From positions 183,614-247,613 of the forward strand of contig NZ_AEMI01000016.1 in the NCBI RefSeq assembly GCF_000166715.1: DNA of 64,000 nucleotides, in the 5' to 3' direction. Each line of letters begins with the position of its first letter. Position 1 is the stretch's first letter. The notes below the pieces were generated by a model. That model had not been told where the DNA came from and searched no databases. It worked only from the letters and a program-made list of their open reading frames with translations. Positions 17,593-25,871 of this stretch are shown in pieces. The position numbers were made by a program, and so were the translations under genes. This DNA comes from Leuconostoc gelidum subsp. gelidum KCTC 3527 (lineage in GTDB: Bacteria; Bacillota; Bacilli; Lactobacillales; Lactobacillaceae).

Positions 17593-18666
17593 TCAGGCTT
17601 GGTTCAATTCAGCCAACTTGGCTGTTTGATTTGCAATAACAAGTGCATCCACAATTTCACCCAGTTCACCATTCATAATACGGTCAAGTTTATTGAGCGT
17701 CAAGCCAATACGATGATCCGTCACACGATTTTGTGGATAATTATAGGTACGGATACGTTCAGAACGATCACCAGTACCGACAGCAGATTTACGTTTCTCC
17801 GCATATTCAGCTTCGTTTTGTTGTGCATAAAAATCATATACACGGCTAGCAAGTAATTTACGTGCTTTATCACGGTTTTTGATTTGTGTACGTTCTTCTT
17901 GCATTTTAACCATAATACCAGTTGGTTTGTGAACTAAACGTACAGCTGTTGAAACCTTATTGACGTTTTGTCCACCAGCACCCCCTGATCGGAAAAACTC
18001 CTCTTCCAAATCAGATTCGGCCAGTTCAAAATCGATTTCCTCAAATTCAGGCATCACCCCAACAGTAGCAGTCGACGTATGTACACGACCTTGTGTTTCT
18101 GTTGAAGGAACACGCTGGACACGGTGTGCACCAGATTCAAATTTTAGCTTCGAATAAACATTATCGCCAGTAATCATAATAGCTACTTCTTTATAGCCAC
18201 CGACTTCAGTGATTGTTTCATCAATAATGCTTACAGCCCAGCGTTGCTTTTCTGCATAACGGCGATACATATCAAGTAAATCTGCGGCAAATAGCGATGA
18301 CTCGTCGCCACCTGCTGCGCCACGTATTTCCATAATAATGTTTTTATCGTCATTTGGATCTTTTGGTAACATCAAAATTTTAAGCTGATCTTCTAATTCG
18401 ATTTTTTCAGGTTTTAGCGTGTTCAAGTCTTCTTTGGCAAGTGGTGCCATTTCAGCATCATCAAGCATGTCTTCAGCATCCGAAATACCTTGCATCACTT
18501 GTTTATAGTGGGTATAAACTGCAACAGTTTCACGCATTTCGCCTGCTTCTTTTAACAACGCCATATATTGTTGGCCATCACCAGCAACATCCGGATCAGC
18601 CAGCTGCTCATTTAGCTCATCATAGCGATCAACAACTGTTTGTAATGATTGAAATATTGGGTCCAT
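17593..18666 (-). CDS. prfA: Peptide chain release factor 1
   Basis: 357 aa, full length. It reads UAA and UAG. The codon-recognition region [18 protein letters not shown] contains PST at the RF1 tripeptide position (PAT/PxT type, not the SPF of RF2), and [11 protein letters not shown] holds the GGQ that triggers hydrolysis. First gene of prfA-prmC-tsaC with a GGAG ribosome site. The promoter upstream starts the message in a hairpin. Confidence 0.95.
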   Translation of the reverse strand: MDPIFQSLQTVVDRYDELNEQLADPDVAGDGQQYMALLKEAGEMRETVAVYTHYKQVMQGISDAEDMLDDAEMAPLAKEDLNTLKPEKIELEDQLKILMLPKDPNDDKNIIMEIRGAAGGDESSLFAADLLDMYRRYAEKQRWAVSIIDETITEVGGYKEVAIMITGDNVYSKLKFESGAHRVQRVPSTETQGRVHTSTATVGVMPEFEEIDFELAESDLEEEFFRSGGAGGQNVNKVSTAVRLVHKPTGIMVKMQEERTQIKNRDKARKLLASRVYDFYAQQNEAEYAEKRKSAVGTGDRSERIRTYNYPQNRVTDHRIGLTLNKLDRIMNGELGEIVDALVIANQTAKLAELNQA

Positions 18667-18682
18667 CTATTTTCTCCAAGAT

Positions 18683-18747
18683 GTGAACTGTTTTCTACAT
18701 GTCACAGTTCACGTATTTATGTTATGTACGAATTAACTGATTGTCAA
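18683..18747 (-). promoter_or_regulatory. prfA promoter with an inverted repeat at the 5' end
   Basis: On the minus strand: -35 TTGACA (18742-18747), 17-base spacer, -10 TAACAT (18719-18724), predicted start near 18712. There begins GTGAACTGT, paired with ACAGTTCAC ending at 18683 (9 bp, 12-base loop), followed by the prfA ribosome site. It could be a 5' stabilising hairpin or an operator. Confidence 0.5.
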
Positions 18748-18778
18748 TTCTTATTAACTGTTTATTTAGCATGCTCAG

Positions 18779-19381
18779 TTACTTAATCGGAAACATTGTC
18801 GCAATTTTGTCTAAATCAGGATTGTACCAATGACGGCGGCACGTCGGAATGTAGGCTTCGTCACCACCAATGAAAACTTGAGCGCCTTGACGTTGTGGTT
18901 TGCCATTGACTATTCTCAGTTGTGTTGTTGCTTTTTTGCCACAAAATGAACAAATAGTTTTCATTTCTTCTAGTTTATCCGCTAACTCGATCAATCGTTT
19001 TGATCCAGCGAATAAGTTGTTGAAAGCATCTTGTTTTAAGCCAAATGCCATCACTGGAATATGTAAGTTATCTACTGTATAGGCTAATTGATCCACCTGT
19101 TCTGGTGTTAAAAACTGTGCCTCATCCACTAAAATAACTGCCAAATCATCACCTGTCATACTTTTAATCAAGACATATAAATCGTCTGCCGGTTTGACCG
19201 CTAAAGCCTCGCGGGACAGTCCAATACGACTTGCGACAACACCAATACCTGCACGCGTATCAGTAATTGGTGTCATCAAGAGCACTTGTCGACCTTGCGA
19301 TTCGTAATTATGTGCTACTTTTAAAATTTCAATCGATTTACCTGAACTCATTGCGCCGTATTCAAAGAATAGTTGTGCCAT
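18779..19381 (-). CDS. tdk: Thymidine kinase (type II)
   Basis: 200 aa. It phosphorylates thymidine for salvage. The P-loop is GAMSSGKS, the catalytic Glu lies in VDEAQFL (about residue 89), and the lasso/zinc region shows CSFCGKK with CRRHW near the end. The order tdk-prfA-prmC-tsaC is common in Firmicutes, but tdk has about 110 bases and a separate promoter between it and prfA. Confidence 0.93.
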   Translation of the reverse strand: MAQLFFEYGAMSSGKSIEILKVAHNYESQGRQVLLMTPITDTRAGIGVVASRIGLSREALAVKPADDLYVLIKSMTGDDLAVILVDEAQFLTPEQVDQLAYTVDNLHIPVMAFGLKQDAFNNLFAGSKRLIELADKLEEMKTICSFCGKKATTQLRIVNGKPQRQGAQVFIGGDEAYIPTCRRHWYNPDLDKIATMFPIK

Positions 19382-19571
19382 ATTTTAAACGTGTTAGCGA
19401 TGTTGTATCATGACCATAATACCATCGTTTATAAACACTTTCCCCCTGACTTATCAAATAAAAAAATTATGTTGTACATCTCAGTTCAGCAATTCAAACA
19501 AAAACAGTCTCTTACTATTATAGCAATTTTTGACACAACAAAAAACCATGATTTGAAACGACACCTAAAAA

Positions 19572-20459
19572 TTAATTAGCAACAACCTGTCGCACCGTTC
19601 CAGGTTTAAACAGTTCCGACCACGTCAATGTTTGCGACGTTTTAGGATTTACTAAATCGGCTAATCGGCTAATTGCGACACCATGAGTCGATGCAGAATC
19701 ATGTAATATGAAACCATTACCTAAATAAATAGCAGTGTGAAGTCGCTCTTCTGTATACGTATCAGGTGTCACCAGTATATCACCACGTTGCATCTCAGAC
19801 CACGCCACTGTTGTCCCAATTTGATTCAATATTGTTGTAGATGCGGCTGATTGGACAACCAACGGTTGCCCTGCCTGACGATAAAACCAAGCGATAAAAG
19901 ATGAACAATCAAATTCATTATTGGCGATAGATTTTGATGTTCTACCACCACCATAAACATAAGGACTTTTGCCAACAAGTTTCATACCACCTGCAATCGC
20001 TTTTTCAACAATTTTATTGTTACCAACAACTGATGCAACCGTTTTTTCATATGCCAATTGTGTGTTACTCACGCCATTTTCATCAAAATAGTAACTGTTT
20101 CCGGCAATCGTTTTTAAACCATACACCATTTCACCTGTTTTTGGTTCAAAATAATATGTCTTTGAGCCAATTGTTTGAAATCCCACTAATCTTTTTTGCG
20201 TTGCATTTGCCACTAAATATCGCTTAGTGAATGTTCTTGTGAAAGTTACTTTTTGACCAGTTGCGGTTTTTTGGGTTGGTAATGCATTGATTGCCATCGC
20301 TTGAACAGGTTCAATAAATTGAGATAAGTTACTTCCCTTGGTTATTATTAAAACACCTGTCAAACTTCCAATAACAGTTATGTTTAACCACAAGTGCTGA
20401 CGTTTTCTTTTTTTATTTCTTGTCATTTGAGTTCTTTTTTTATTCGGTAACATACCCAT
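19572..20459 (-). CDS. Secreted NlpC/P60 hydrolase with glucan/wall-binding repeats
   Basis: 295 aa. A basic start and a membrane/signal helix (about 24-40) precede two repeats of the glucan/choline-binding type (VGFQTIGSKTYYFEPKTGEM and YGLKTIAGNSYYFDENG). The C-terminal NlpC/P60 domain has the nucleophile in DCSSFIAWFY and the His in LHTAIYLG. Such enzymes cut peptidoglycan stem peptides; the repeats resemble those of Leuconostoc dextransucrases and may tether it to glucan or wall. ATG 20453 is an equally good start. Divergent from murT-gatD. Confidence 0.8.
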   Translation of the reverse strand: MGMLPNKKRTQMTRNKKRKRQHLWLNITVIGSLTGVLIITKGSNLSQFIEPVQAMAINALPTQKTATGQKVTFTRTFTKRYLVANATQKRLVGFQTIGSKTYYFEPKTGEMVYGLKTIAGNSYYFDENGVSNTQLAYEKTVASVVGNNKIVEKAIAGGMKLVGKSPYVYGGGRTSKSIANNEFDCSSFIAWFYRQAGQPLVVQSAASTTILNQIGTTVAWSEMQRGDILVTPDTYTEERLHTAIYLGNGFILHDSASTHGVAISRLADLVNPKTSQTLTWSELFKPGTVRQVVAN

Positions 20460-20632
20460 GTACCTTCTCTAAACAGTTACTTTGTATATCTCTTCTATAT
20501 TAACACTTTCAGCTTGCATGAATATTAAATCAACCTGATCATAATATTGCTGGATATGACTTAACTTTTAAGTAAATATCCCCACCACACGCTTGCTCGT
20601 GGTAAAATTATAATCATGAAAGCGGGGAAATT

Positions 20633-21991
20633 ATGACACTTAGAAGCACACTAGCACGCGTTACTGCAAAAAGTTCTTATTGGCTTTTGCATGACGTTTT
20701 ACATCGTGGTGGCACAAGCTTGCCAGGCAAACTCGCGGTATCAATCGATCCCAACATTTTAACAAAAATTCAACAGGATTTTGAGTTAATTATCGTGACT
20801 GGTACAAATGGTAAAACACTCACAACTGCCCTCATCACACGCGTCTTACAGGCAGGTGGTTATACTGTTATTACTAATCCTTCTGGTTCAAACATGATTC
20901 AAGGCATCACAGGCACCCTTGTCACAGCAAATGTTAAACCCTCACCAAATGGCAAAAAACCAATTGCTGTACTTGAAGTTGATGAGGCAAACGTTGAAAA
21001 AATTGCTGCTGCTATGAAACCAAAAATGTTTGTGCTGACCAACATTTTCCGTGATCAGCTTGATCGTTATGGTGAAATTTATACGACATACGATAAAATT
21101 ATTGCTGGTATTAAGCATGCGCCCGAGGCTGTTGTTTTAGCTAATGGCGATTCACCAATTTTTACACGTGGTGATTTCACTAATGAACGTAAATACTTTG
21201 GTTTTAATCATATACAACCAGCTGATTATAATCCTACTGTTGCACCCATCAATACCGATGGTATCTTATCCCCTACTGATCATTCCGTTTTAGAATATGA
21301 TTTTATAACTTACGCTAATTTAGGTAAGTATTTCAGTACAACAGACAATTTTGCACGTCCAAAATTAAACTATCAAGTCACCAGTATCACTGACTTAACA
21401 CCCAAATATTCAACTTTTAGCATTGATGACACACCACTGCGTATTGAAATTGGGGGGTTGTACAATATCTACAACGCACTGACTGCTTTTGCAGTTGGAC
21501 GTGAGTTTAATGTCGATCCTGAAAAGATAAAAACAGCATTTGAATCTAATGCGCAAATATTTGGCCGTCAAGAAGCCCTTCATGTTGATGGTAAAGATGT
21601 CACAATTGTCTTGATTAAAAATCCCGTTGGCACAAATTCTGTCATCGACATGATGGTCACTGAAAAAGATGATTTTTCATTATTAGCTTTGCTAAATGCA
21701 AATTACGCGGACGGTATCGATACCAGTTGGATATGGGATGCAGAATTTGAAAAACTACATGATACCCACATCAAAGCAGTTGCTACTGGTGGTGAGCGCT
21801 ATAAAGATTTGCGTGTTCGTTTGAAAATGGCTGGTTTTCCAGATCAAGCTGTCTATGAAGATTTAACTCAAATTGTTACTGCAATTAAAGCACTCCCAAC
21901 CGATAAAGTTTATATCGCAGCAACTTATACAGCTATGCTGCAGTTACGTGAACAACTTGGCGCAGCCGGCTATATCAAAGGAGGATTTTAA
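20633..21991 (+). CDS. murT: Lipid II isoglutaminyl synthase, MurT subunit
   Basis: 452 aa Mur-ligase-fold subunit that, with GatD, amidates D-Glu of lipid II. The ATP loop is VTGTNGKTLTT (about residue 56), the central domain has LTNIFRDQLDRYGE, and the C-terminal DUF1727 domain carries NANYADGIDTSWIWD. The region that in MurT normally forms a Cys4 zinc ribbon reads DGILSPTDHSVLEY and LGKYFSTTDNFARP: all four cysteines are missing. It overlaps gatD by one base (TAATG). Confidence 0.9.
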   Translation: MTLRSTLARVTAKSSYWLLHDVLHRGGTSLPGKLAVSIDPNILTKIQQDFELIIVTGTNGKTLTTALITRVLQAGGYTVITNPSGSNMIQGITGTLVTANVKPSPNGKKPIAVLEVDEANVEKIAAAMKPKMFVLTNIFRDQLDRYGEIYTTYDKIIAGIKHAPEAVVLANGDSPIFTRGDFTNERKYFGFNHIQPADYNPTVAPINTDGILSPTDHSVLEYDFITYANLGKYFSTTDNFARPKLNYQVTSITDLTPKYSTFSIDDTPLRIEIGGLYNIYNALTAFAVGREFNVDPEKIKTAFESNAQIFGRQEALHVDGKDVTIVLIKNPVGTNSVIDMMVTEKDDFSLLALLNANYADGIDTSWIWDAEFEKLHDTHIKAVATGGERYKDLRVRLKMAGFPDQAVYEDLTQIVTAIKALPTDKVYIAATYTAMLQLREQLGAAGYIKGGF

Positions 21992-22722
21992 TGGCAAATT
22001 TCGAGATTTCTGTCGCGCACCTTTATGGTAATTTGATGAATACATATGGCGATTATGGCAATATTATTGCATTGACATATTATGCCAAACAAATTGGTGT
22101 TGCCGTTAATTATCATCTGGTATCACTCGGAGATAATTTTGATGCTGATAGCTTTGATTTTGCTTTGTTTGGTGGCGGGCAAGATTATGAAGAGACAATT
22201 GTTGCCAAAGATTTGAAAAATAAGGCCGACCAAGTACGCCATTATATTGAAAATGATGGCCCCTTACTGGCCGTTTGTGGTGGCTTTCAACTCCTTGGCC
22301 ACTATATGGTCATGGCTGACGGCACTAAAGTTGACGGTATCGGCGTCATGGATCACTACACGACTAACATGCATGATCCTAAACTAACGACGTTAAATAA
22401 TAAACGGCTTACTGGCAATATTGTGATTAAAAATAATGATACGGCTGAAACTTATCATGGCTTTGAAAATCATCAAGGTCGTACTTTCTTAGGTGAAAAT
22501 GAACGCGCCTTAGGGACTGTTATTTCAGGTAATGGTAACAATGGGATGGATAAGACTGAAGGTGTGATCTATCGTAATGTTTACGGTTCATACTTTCATG
22601 GTCCAATTTTTACTCGTAATGGTAATTTAGCAAAGCGTGTTTTAGCAACGACCTTGTCTCGTAAGTATCCCGAAGTTGATTGGGCTGATAAATTAGACCA
22701 AATTGAAACAGAAACATTTTAG
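21991..22722 (+). CDS. gatD: Lipid II isoglutaminyl synthase, glutaminase subunit GatD
   Basis: 243 aa class-I-like glutamine amidotransferase feeding ammonia to MurT. The nucleophile is the Cys of LLAVCGGFQLLG (residue 96) and the catalytic His lies in YFHGPIF. It opens with the family's HLYGNLMNTYGDYGNI. Translationally coupled to murT, with GGAGG in the end of murT as its ribosome site. Amidated lipid II is needed for efficient cross-linking, so it links to FemX function. Confidence 0.93.
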   Translation: MANFEISVAHLYGNLMNTYGDYGNIIALTYYAKQIGVAVNYHLVSLGDNFDADSFDFALFGGGQDYEETIVAKDLKNKADQVRHYIENDGPLLAVCGGFQLLGHYMVMADGTKVDGIGVMDHYTTNMHDPKLTTLNNKRLTGNIVIKNNDTAETYHGFENHQGRTFLGENERALGTVISGNGNNGMDKTEGVIYRNVYGSYFHGPIFTRNGNLAKRVLATTLSRKYPEVDWADKLDQIETETF

Positions 22723-22784
22723 TGAGATAAGCACTATTTTAAAGTCCGTTTACAAAAAGAGACAATAAATTATAAGAAAAAAAT

Positions 22785-22861
22785 AACACCAACAGTAAAA
22801 GGCTACAAGAAAGTTAGATAAAATCTAATCAACTTGGCGTCCTTCACTGTCGGTGTTTTTT
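22785..22861. terminator. Large bidirectional terminator after murT-gatD
   Basis: AACACC-ACAGT-AAGG pairs with CCTT-ACTGT-GGTGTT, with single mismatches between blocks, around an inner TTAGAT/ATCTAA hairpin. T-runs lie on both sides, so it can stop murT-gatD from the left and the kimA transcript from the right. Confidence 0.75.
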
Positions 22862-22864
22862 CAA

Positions 22865-23029
22865 CTATTCATTATCATGTTGTTTCATTTTTTCATCACG
22901 TTTAGCTTGTTTAACTTTATTCACTTCACGATGATACCAACGCATAATTATAATTAAGCCAATTGTTGAGATCAACATGGCGATCACTACCCAAATAAAA
23001 AATAACATTAATTTTGTATCTTGCGACAT
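22865..23029 (-). CDS. Small single-pass membrane protein downstream of kimA
   Basis: 54 aa; starts MSQDTKLMLFFIWVVIAMLI. One membrane helix (about residues 8-29) is followed by a strongly charged cytoplasmic tail (HREVNKVKQAKRDEKMKQ). It begins 69 bases after the kimA stop, in the same direction, and ends just before the bidirectional terminator, which fits a co-transcribed gene. The ribosome site is weak (GGTAG). I know no family; a helper or regulator of the potassium transporter is only a guess. Confidence 0.5.
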   Translation of the reverse strand: MSQDTKLMLFFIWVVIAMLISTIGLIIIMRWYHREVNKVKQAKRDEKMKQHDNE

Positions 23030-23098
23030 AAGACTACCAGTAGCGTGAACTATTTAACAGTATTCCACGCTATCACCTTTCATGTTTATTCGGTTTCT

Positions 23099-24943
23099 TT
23101 ACTCTGATAAATGGTAATAATAAGTTGATACCGAAATATCTTTTCGTGAAGCAAATGCTGTTCGCAAACGTAACGAATTTTGGTTATGCAAAATATTTTG
23201 CCAAGGCTTTTTAGGTACAAACTGTGGCACCAACACTGTCACTGAATGATTGCGCTTTTCTGCCTGTTTAACCACAGCATCCACAAAACTCACTGCTGGT
23301 TTAATAATTGATCGATAGGAAGAGTGGATGTCCACATAACGGACATCTGGAAAATCAACTTTAAATTGATTGGATGTTTCTAGTTCTTTTTTGGGATTCA
23401 CATCAAAACTCACATGCATGGCCACAACATTGTCACCAATTGATAAAGCATAATCGACTGCCTCAGTCGTTACCTTTGTGACATTTGATACCAATACAAT
23501 GACTGTTGATCCATCATAATGATGACGCACCGCATGGTCATTTTTAGCATATGCCAATCTTAATTGCCGAGCAATACTCGTATAATGACCCTTAATTTTC
23601 AAGAACATATACATGACAATAGGCATAATTAATAAATAAGGCCATACATGTTCAATACGTGTCGCAAATAATGTTATGACTAATACAGCTGAAATAAAAG
23701 CGCCAATAAAGTTAATGATTGCTTTAATCAGCCAGTTTTTTGGTCGCTTACGCCACCAGTGAATAATCATGCCTGATTGTGATAAGGTGAATGGTACGAA
23801 AACACCAACGGCATATAATGGAATTAAAGCGTCCGTTGAACCATGAAAAATCAACAACAGCACCACTGCGCCAAAAGCAAGTGATAAGATACCATTAGAA
23901 TATCCTAGACGATCGCCCTTATCCATGTAAAGATGCGGCAAATATTTATCGCGCGCCAAATTCAAAGCAAGCATCGGAAAAGCTGAGAAACCGGTATTGG
24001 CAGCAACTGCCAATATCATAGCCGTTGCTAATTGCACCACATAAAAGCCAATCCCATGACCGCCAAATGTCATAGCCGCGATTTGTGATAACACGGTTGA
24101 ATGTGCATCTGGTCTAATACCATACCAATAGCTCAAAAATGTAATACCACCAAAGAATGTAGCCAAAATAATAGCCATGGTTGTTAACGTTGCGGCAGCA
24201 TGCCGTTCCTTTGGCACTTTAAAGTTTGGCACAGCATTTGAAATTGCCTCGACACCTGTTAATGATGATGAACCACTTGAAAACGCGCGCATAAATAGAA
24301 CAAATGATAAACCAGAAAAACTTGTGCCAACCTTTGCAGCTGCATGATACGGTAATTGACCGGTTATTGCCTGAAAAAGGCCCCAAAGAATCATTAGCGC
24401 TATGACAGCCACAAAAAAATAAACTGGAAACATCAAAAAATTAGCGCTTTCACGTAATCCACGCAAATTCATTCCAGTGAGTAAAATAACAACTATAATC
24501 GCCAATGGCACTGCAAAAGGTAACACCGCTGGCACAGCAGCAGTAATCGCATCAGCAGCAGCCGAAGCTGAAACCGCCACCGTTAACATATAATCAACCA
24601 ATAACGAGCCGCCGGCAATTAAGCCAGCTTTTGGTCCCCAGTTCTCACTTGCAACAGCGTAGGCGCCACCACCAGAGGGGTATGCATGAATAATCTGACG
24701 ATAGCTCATAACAATCGCTGCCAGTAATATCAACACCAATAAAGCAATGGGTAGTTGCAACCATAATGCGACAGCACCAGCAGCCAATAGGGCTGTTGTG
24801 ATCGATTCAGTACCATAAGCAACTGATGATAACGCATCTGACGATAATAATGCCAATGCCTTTGTCTTAGATAATTGTTGGCCGCCTTCATCTAATGTTT
24901 TTAGAGGTTTACCAATTAAAATTCGTTTCATATTTTGAAACAT
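23099..24943 (-). CDS. kimA: KimA-type potassium transporter (APC superfamily)
   Basis: 614 aa. It opens with LIGKPLKTLDEGGQQLSKTKALALLSSDALSSVAYGTE, given here only to note the first 20: LIGKPLKTLDEGGQQLSKTK is close to the KimA/YdaO signature. About 12 membrane helices follow (residues 30-450) with SYRQIIHAYPSGGGAY, then a roughly 150-residue USP-like cytoplasmic domain (STVIVLVSNVTKVTTEAVDY). KimA is a proton-coupled K+ importer controlled by c-di-AMP in B. subtilis. No ydaO riboswitch is recognisable in the short 145-base upstream gap. An amino-acid permease is the alternative. Confidence 0.8.
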   Translation of the reverse strand: MFQNMKRILIGKPLKTLDEGGQQLSKTKALALLSSDALSSVAYGTESITTALLAAGAVALWLQLPIALLVLILLAAIVMSYRQIIHAYPSGGGAYAVASENWGPKAGLIAGGSLLVDYMLTVAVSASAAADAITAAVPAVLPFAVPLAIIVVILLTGMNLRGLRESANFLMFPVYFFVAVIALMILWGLFQAITGQLPYHAAAKVGTSFSGLSFVLFMRAFSSGSSSLTGVEAISNAVPNFKVPKERHAAATLTTMAIILATFFGGITFLSYWYGIRPDAHSTVLSQIAAMTFGGHGIGFYVVQLATAMILAVAANTGFSAFPMLALNLARDKYLPHLYMDKGDRLGYSNGILSLAFGAVVLLLIFHGSTDALIPLYAVGVFVPFTLSQSGMIIHWWRKRPKNWLIKAIINFIGAFISAVLVITLFATRIEHVWPYLLIMPIVMYMFLKIKGHYTSIARQLRLAYAKNDHAVRHHYDGSTVIVLVSNVTKVTTEAVDYALSIGDNVVAMHVSFDVNPKKELETSNQFKVDFPDVRYVDIHSSYRSIIKPAVSFVDAVVKQAEKRNHSVTVLVPQFVPKKPWQNILHNQNSLRLRTAFASRKDISVSTYYYHLSE

Positions 24944-25011
24944 ATTATTTCTCTCAATACAGTTATTTATTACTCAACATATTGTACGCTCTTTTAACAA
25001 ATAAAAAAATC

Positions 25012-25039
25012 CCTAAGTTAGATTTATGTTCAACTTAGG
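25012..25039 (-). terminator. Terminator upstream of kimA
   Basis: CCTAAGTT (25012-25019) pairs with AACTTAGG (25032-25039); a T-run follows on the minus strand. It ends the glutamine amidotransferase transcript and isolates kimA. Confidence 0.8.
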
Positions 25040-25088
25040 ATGACATGTAATTTTTTGGCTTATTAACGCTTATAATGTCGACTGTAAT

Positions 25089-25808
25089 TTAAATTTTATC
25101 AACAAAAGCATTAAATAATGCTTGCGCTTCTGGTACTTGCCCCATCAATAACATTTCAGGATGCCACTGTACTGCATAAATTCGGCGCTTCTCATCAGAA
25201 AATGCTTCGATTACCCCATCAGTACTAGTCGCATCTAGGATTAGACCCGTGGCTAGGTCTTTAGCTGCTTGATGATGAAATGAATTAACCAGCGTTTCTT
25301 CATTAATAACACCATTCAACCAACTCTGTCTTTTTAAAACTAAATGATGTGTAGGCATGTACCATTTAGTTGGATATTGATCATGTTTGACCGTTAGTGC
25401 ATGATATTGACTTGGTAAATCTTGATATAATGTACCACCTAAGGCAACATTGATAATCTGTAATCCACGACAAATACCAAAAATAGGTTTTTCTTGTCTA
25501 ATTGCCTCCGTCACTAATGCTATTTCAAAAGCATCTCGCCCACGATCTATTTCAGCTAATTTTAAGTGTGGTTCTTCCCCAAAATATTCAGGTGATACAT
25601 CCTGACCACCAACAAAAACTAACGCATCAACAATATCAACATACGCTTTTGCTGATTCAGGTTGTGCAATAGGTAATATCACGGGTAATGCACCGGCATT
25701 TGTCAAACCATCAATATAATTTTTTTGAACATAATCAACATAATTCGTACCAAATCTCGGATTGGCATGTAATACATTATTAGACGGAATTCCTATTTTT
25801 TTAATCAT
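25089..25808 (-). CDS. Class I glutamine amidotransferase-like hydrolase (peptidase C26, PuuD type)
   Basis: 239 aa. The nucleophile elbow is FGICRGLQIINVALGG (Cys near residue 113), the catalytic His is in AVQWHPEML, and ALVFVGGQDVSPEYFGEEP is typical of gamma-glutamyl-GABA hydrolases (PuuD/YvdE). It probably hydrolyses gamma-glutamyl amides. It has a GGAG site and is 63 bases behind the OppA-like gene in the same direction. The real substrate is unknown. Confidence 0.8.
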   Translation of the reverse strand: MIKKIGIPSNNVLHANPRFGTNYVDYVQKNYIDGLTNAGALPVILPIAQPESAKAYVDIVDALVFVGGQDVSPEYFGEEPHLKLAEIDRGRDAFEIALVTEAIRQEKPIFGICRGLQIINVALGGTLYQDLPSQYHALTVKHDQYPTKWYMPTHHLVLKRQSWLNGVINEETLVNSFHHQAAKDLATGLILDATSTDGVIEAFSDEKRRIYAVQWHPEMLLMGQVPEAQALFNAFVDKI

Positions 25809-25871
25809 TTTATTTCTCCAAATTGAATGCTATTTAAGACGTAATTATCATTTCATCAGTAAATTGACACA

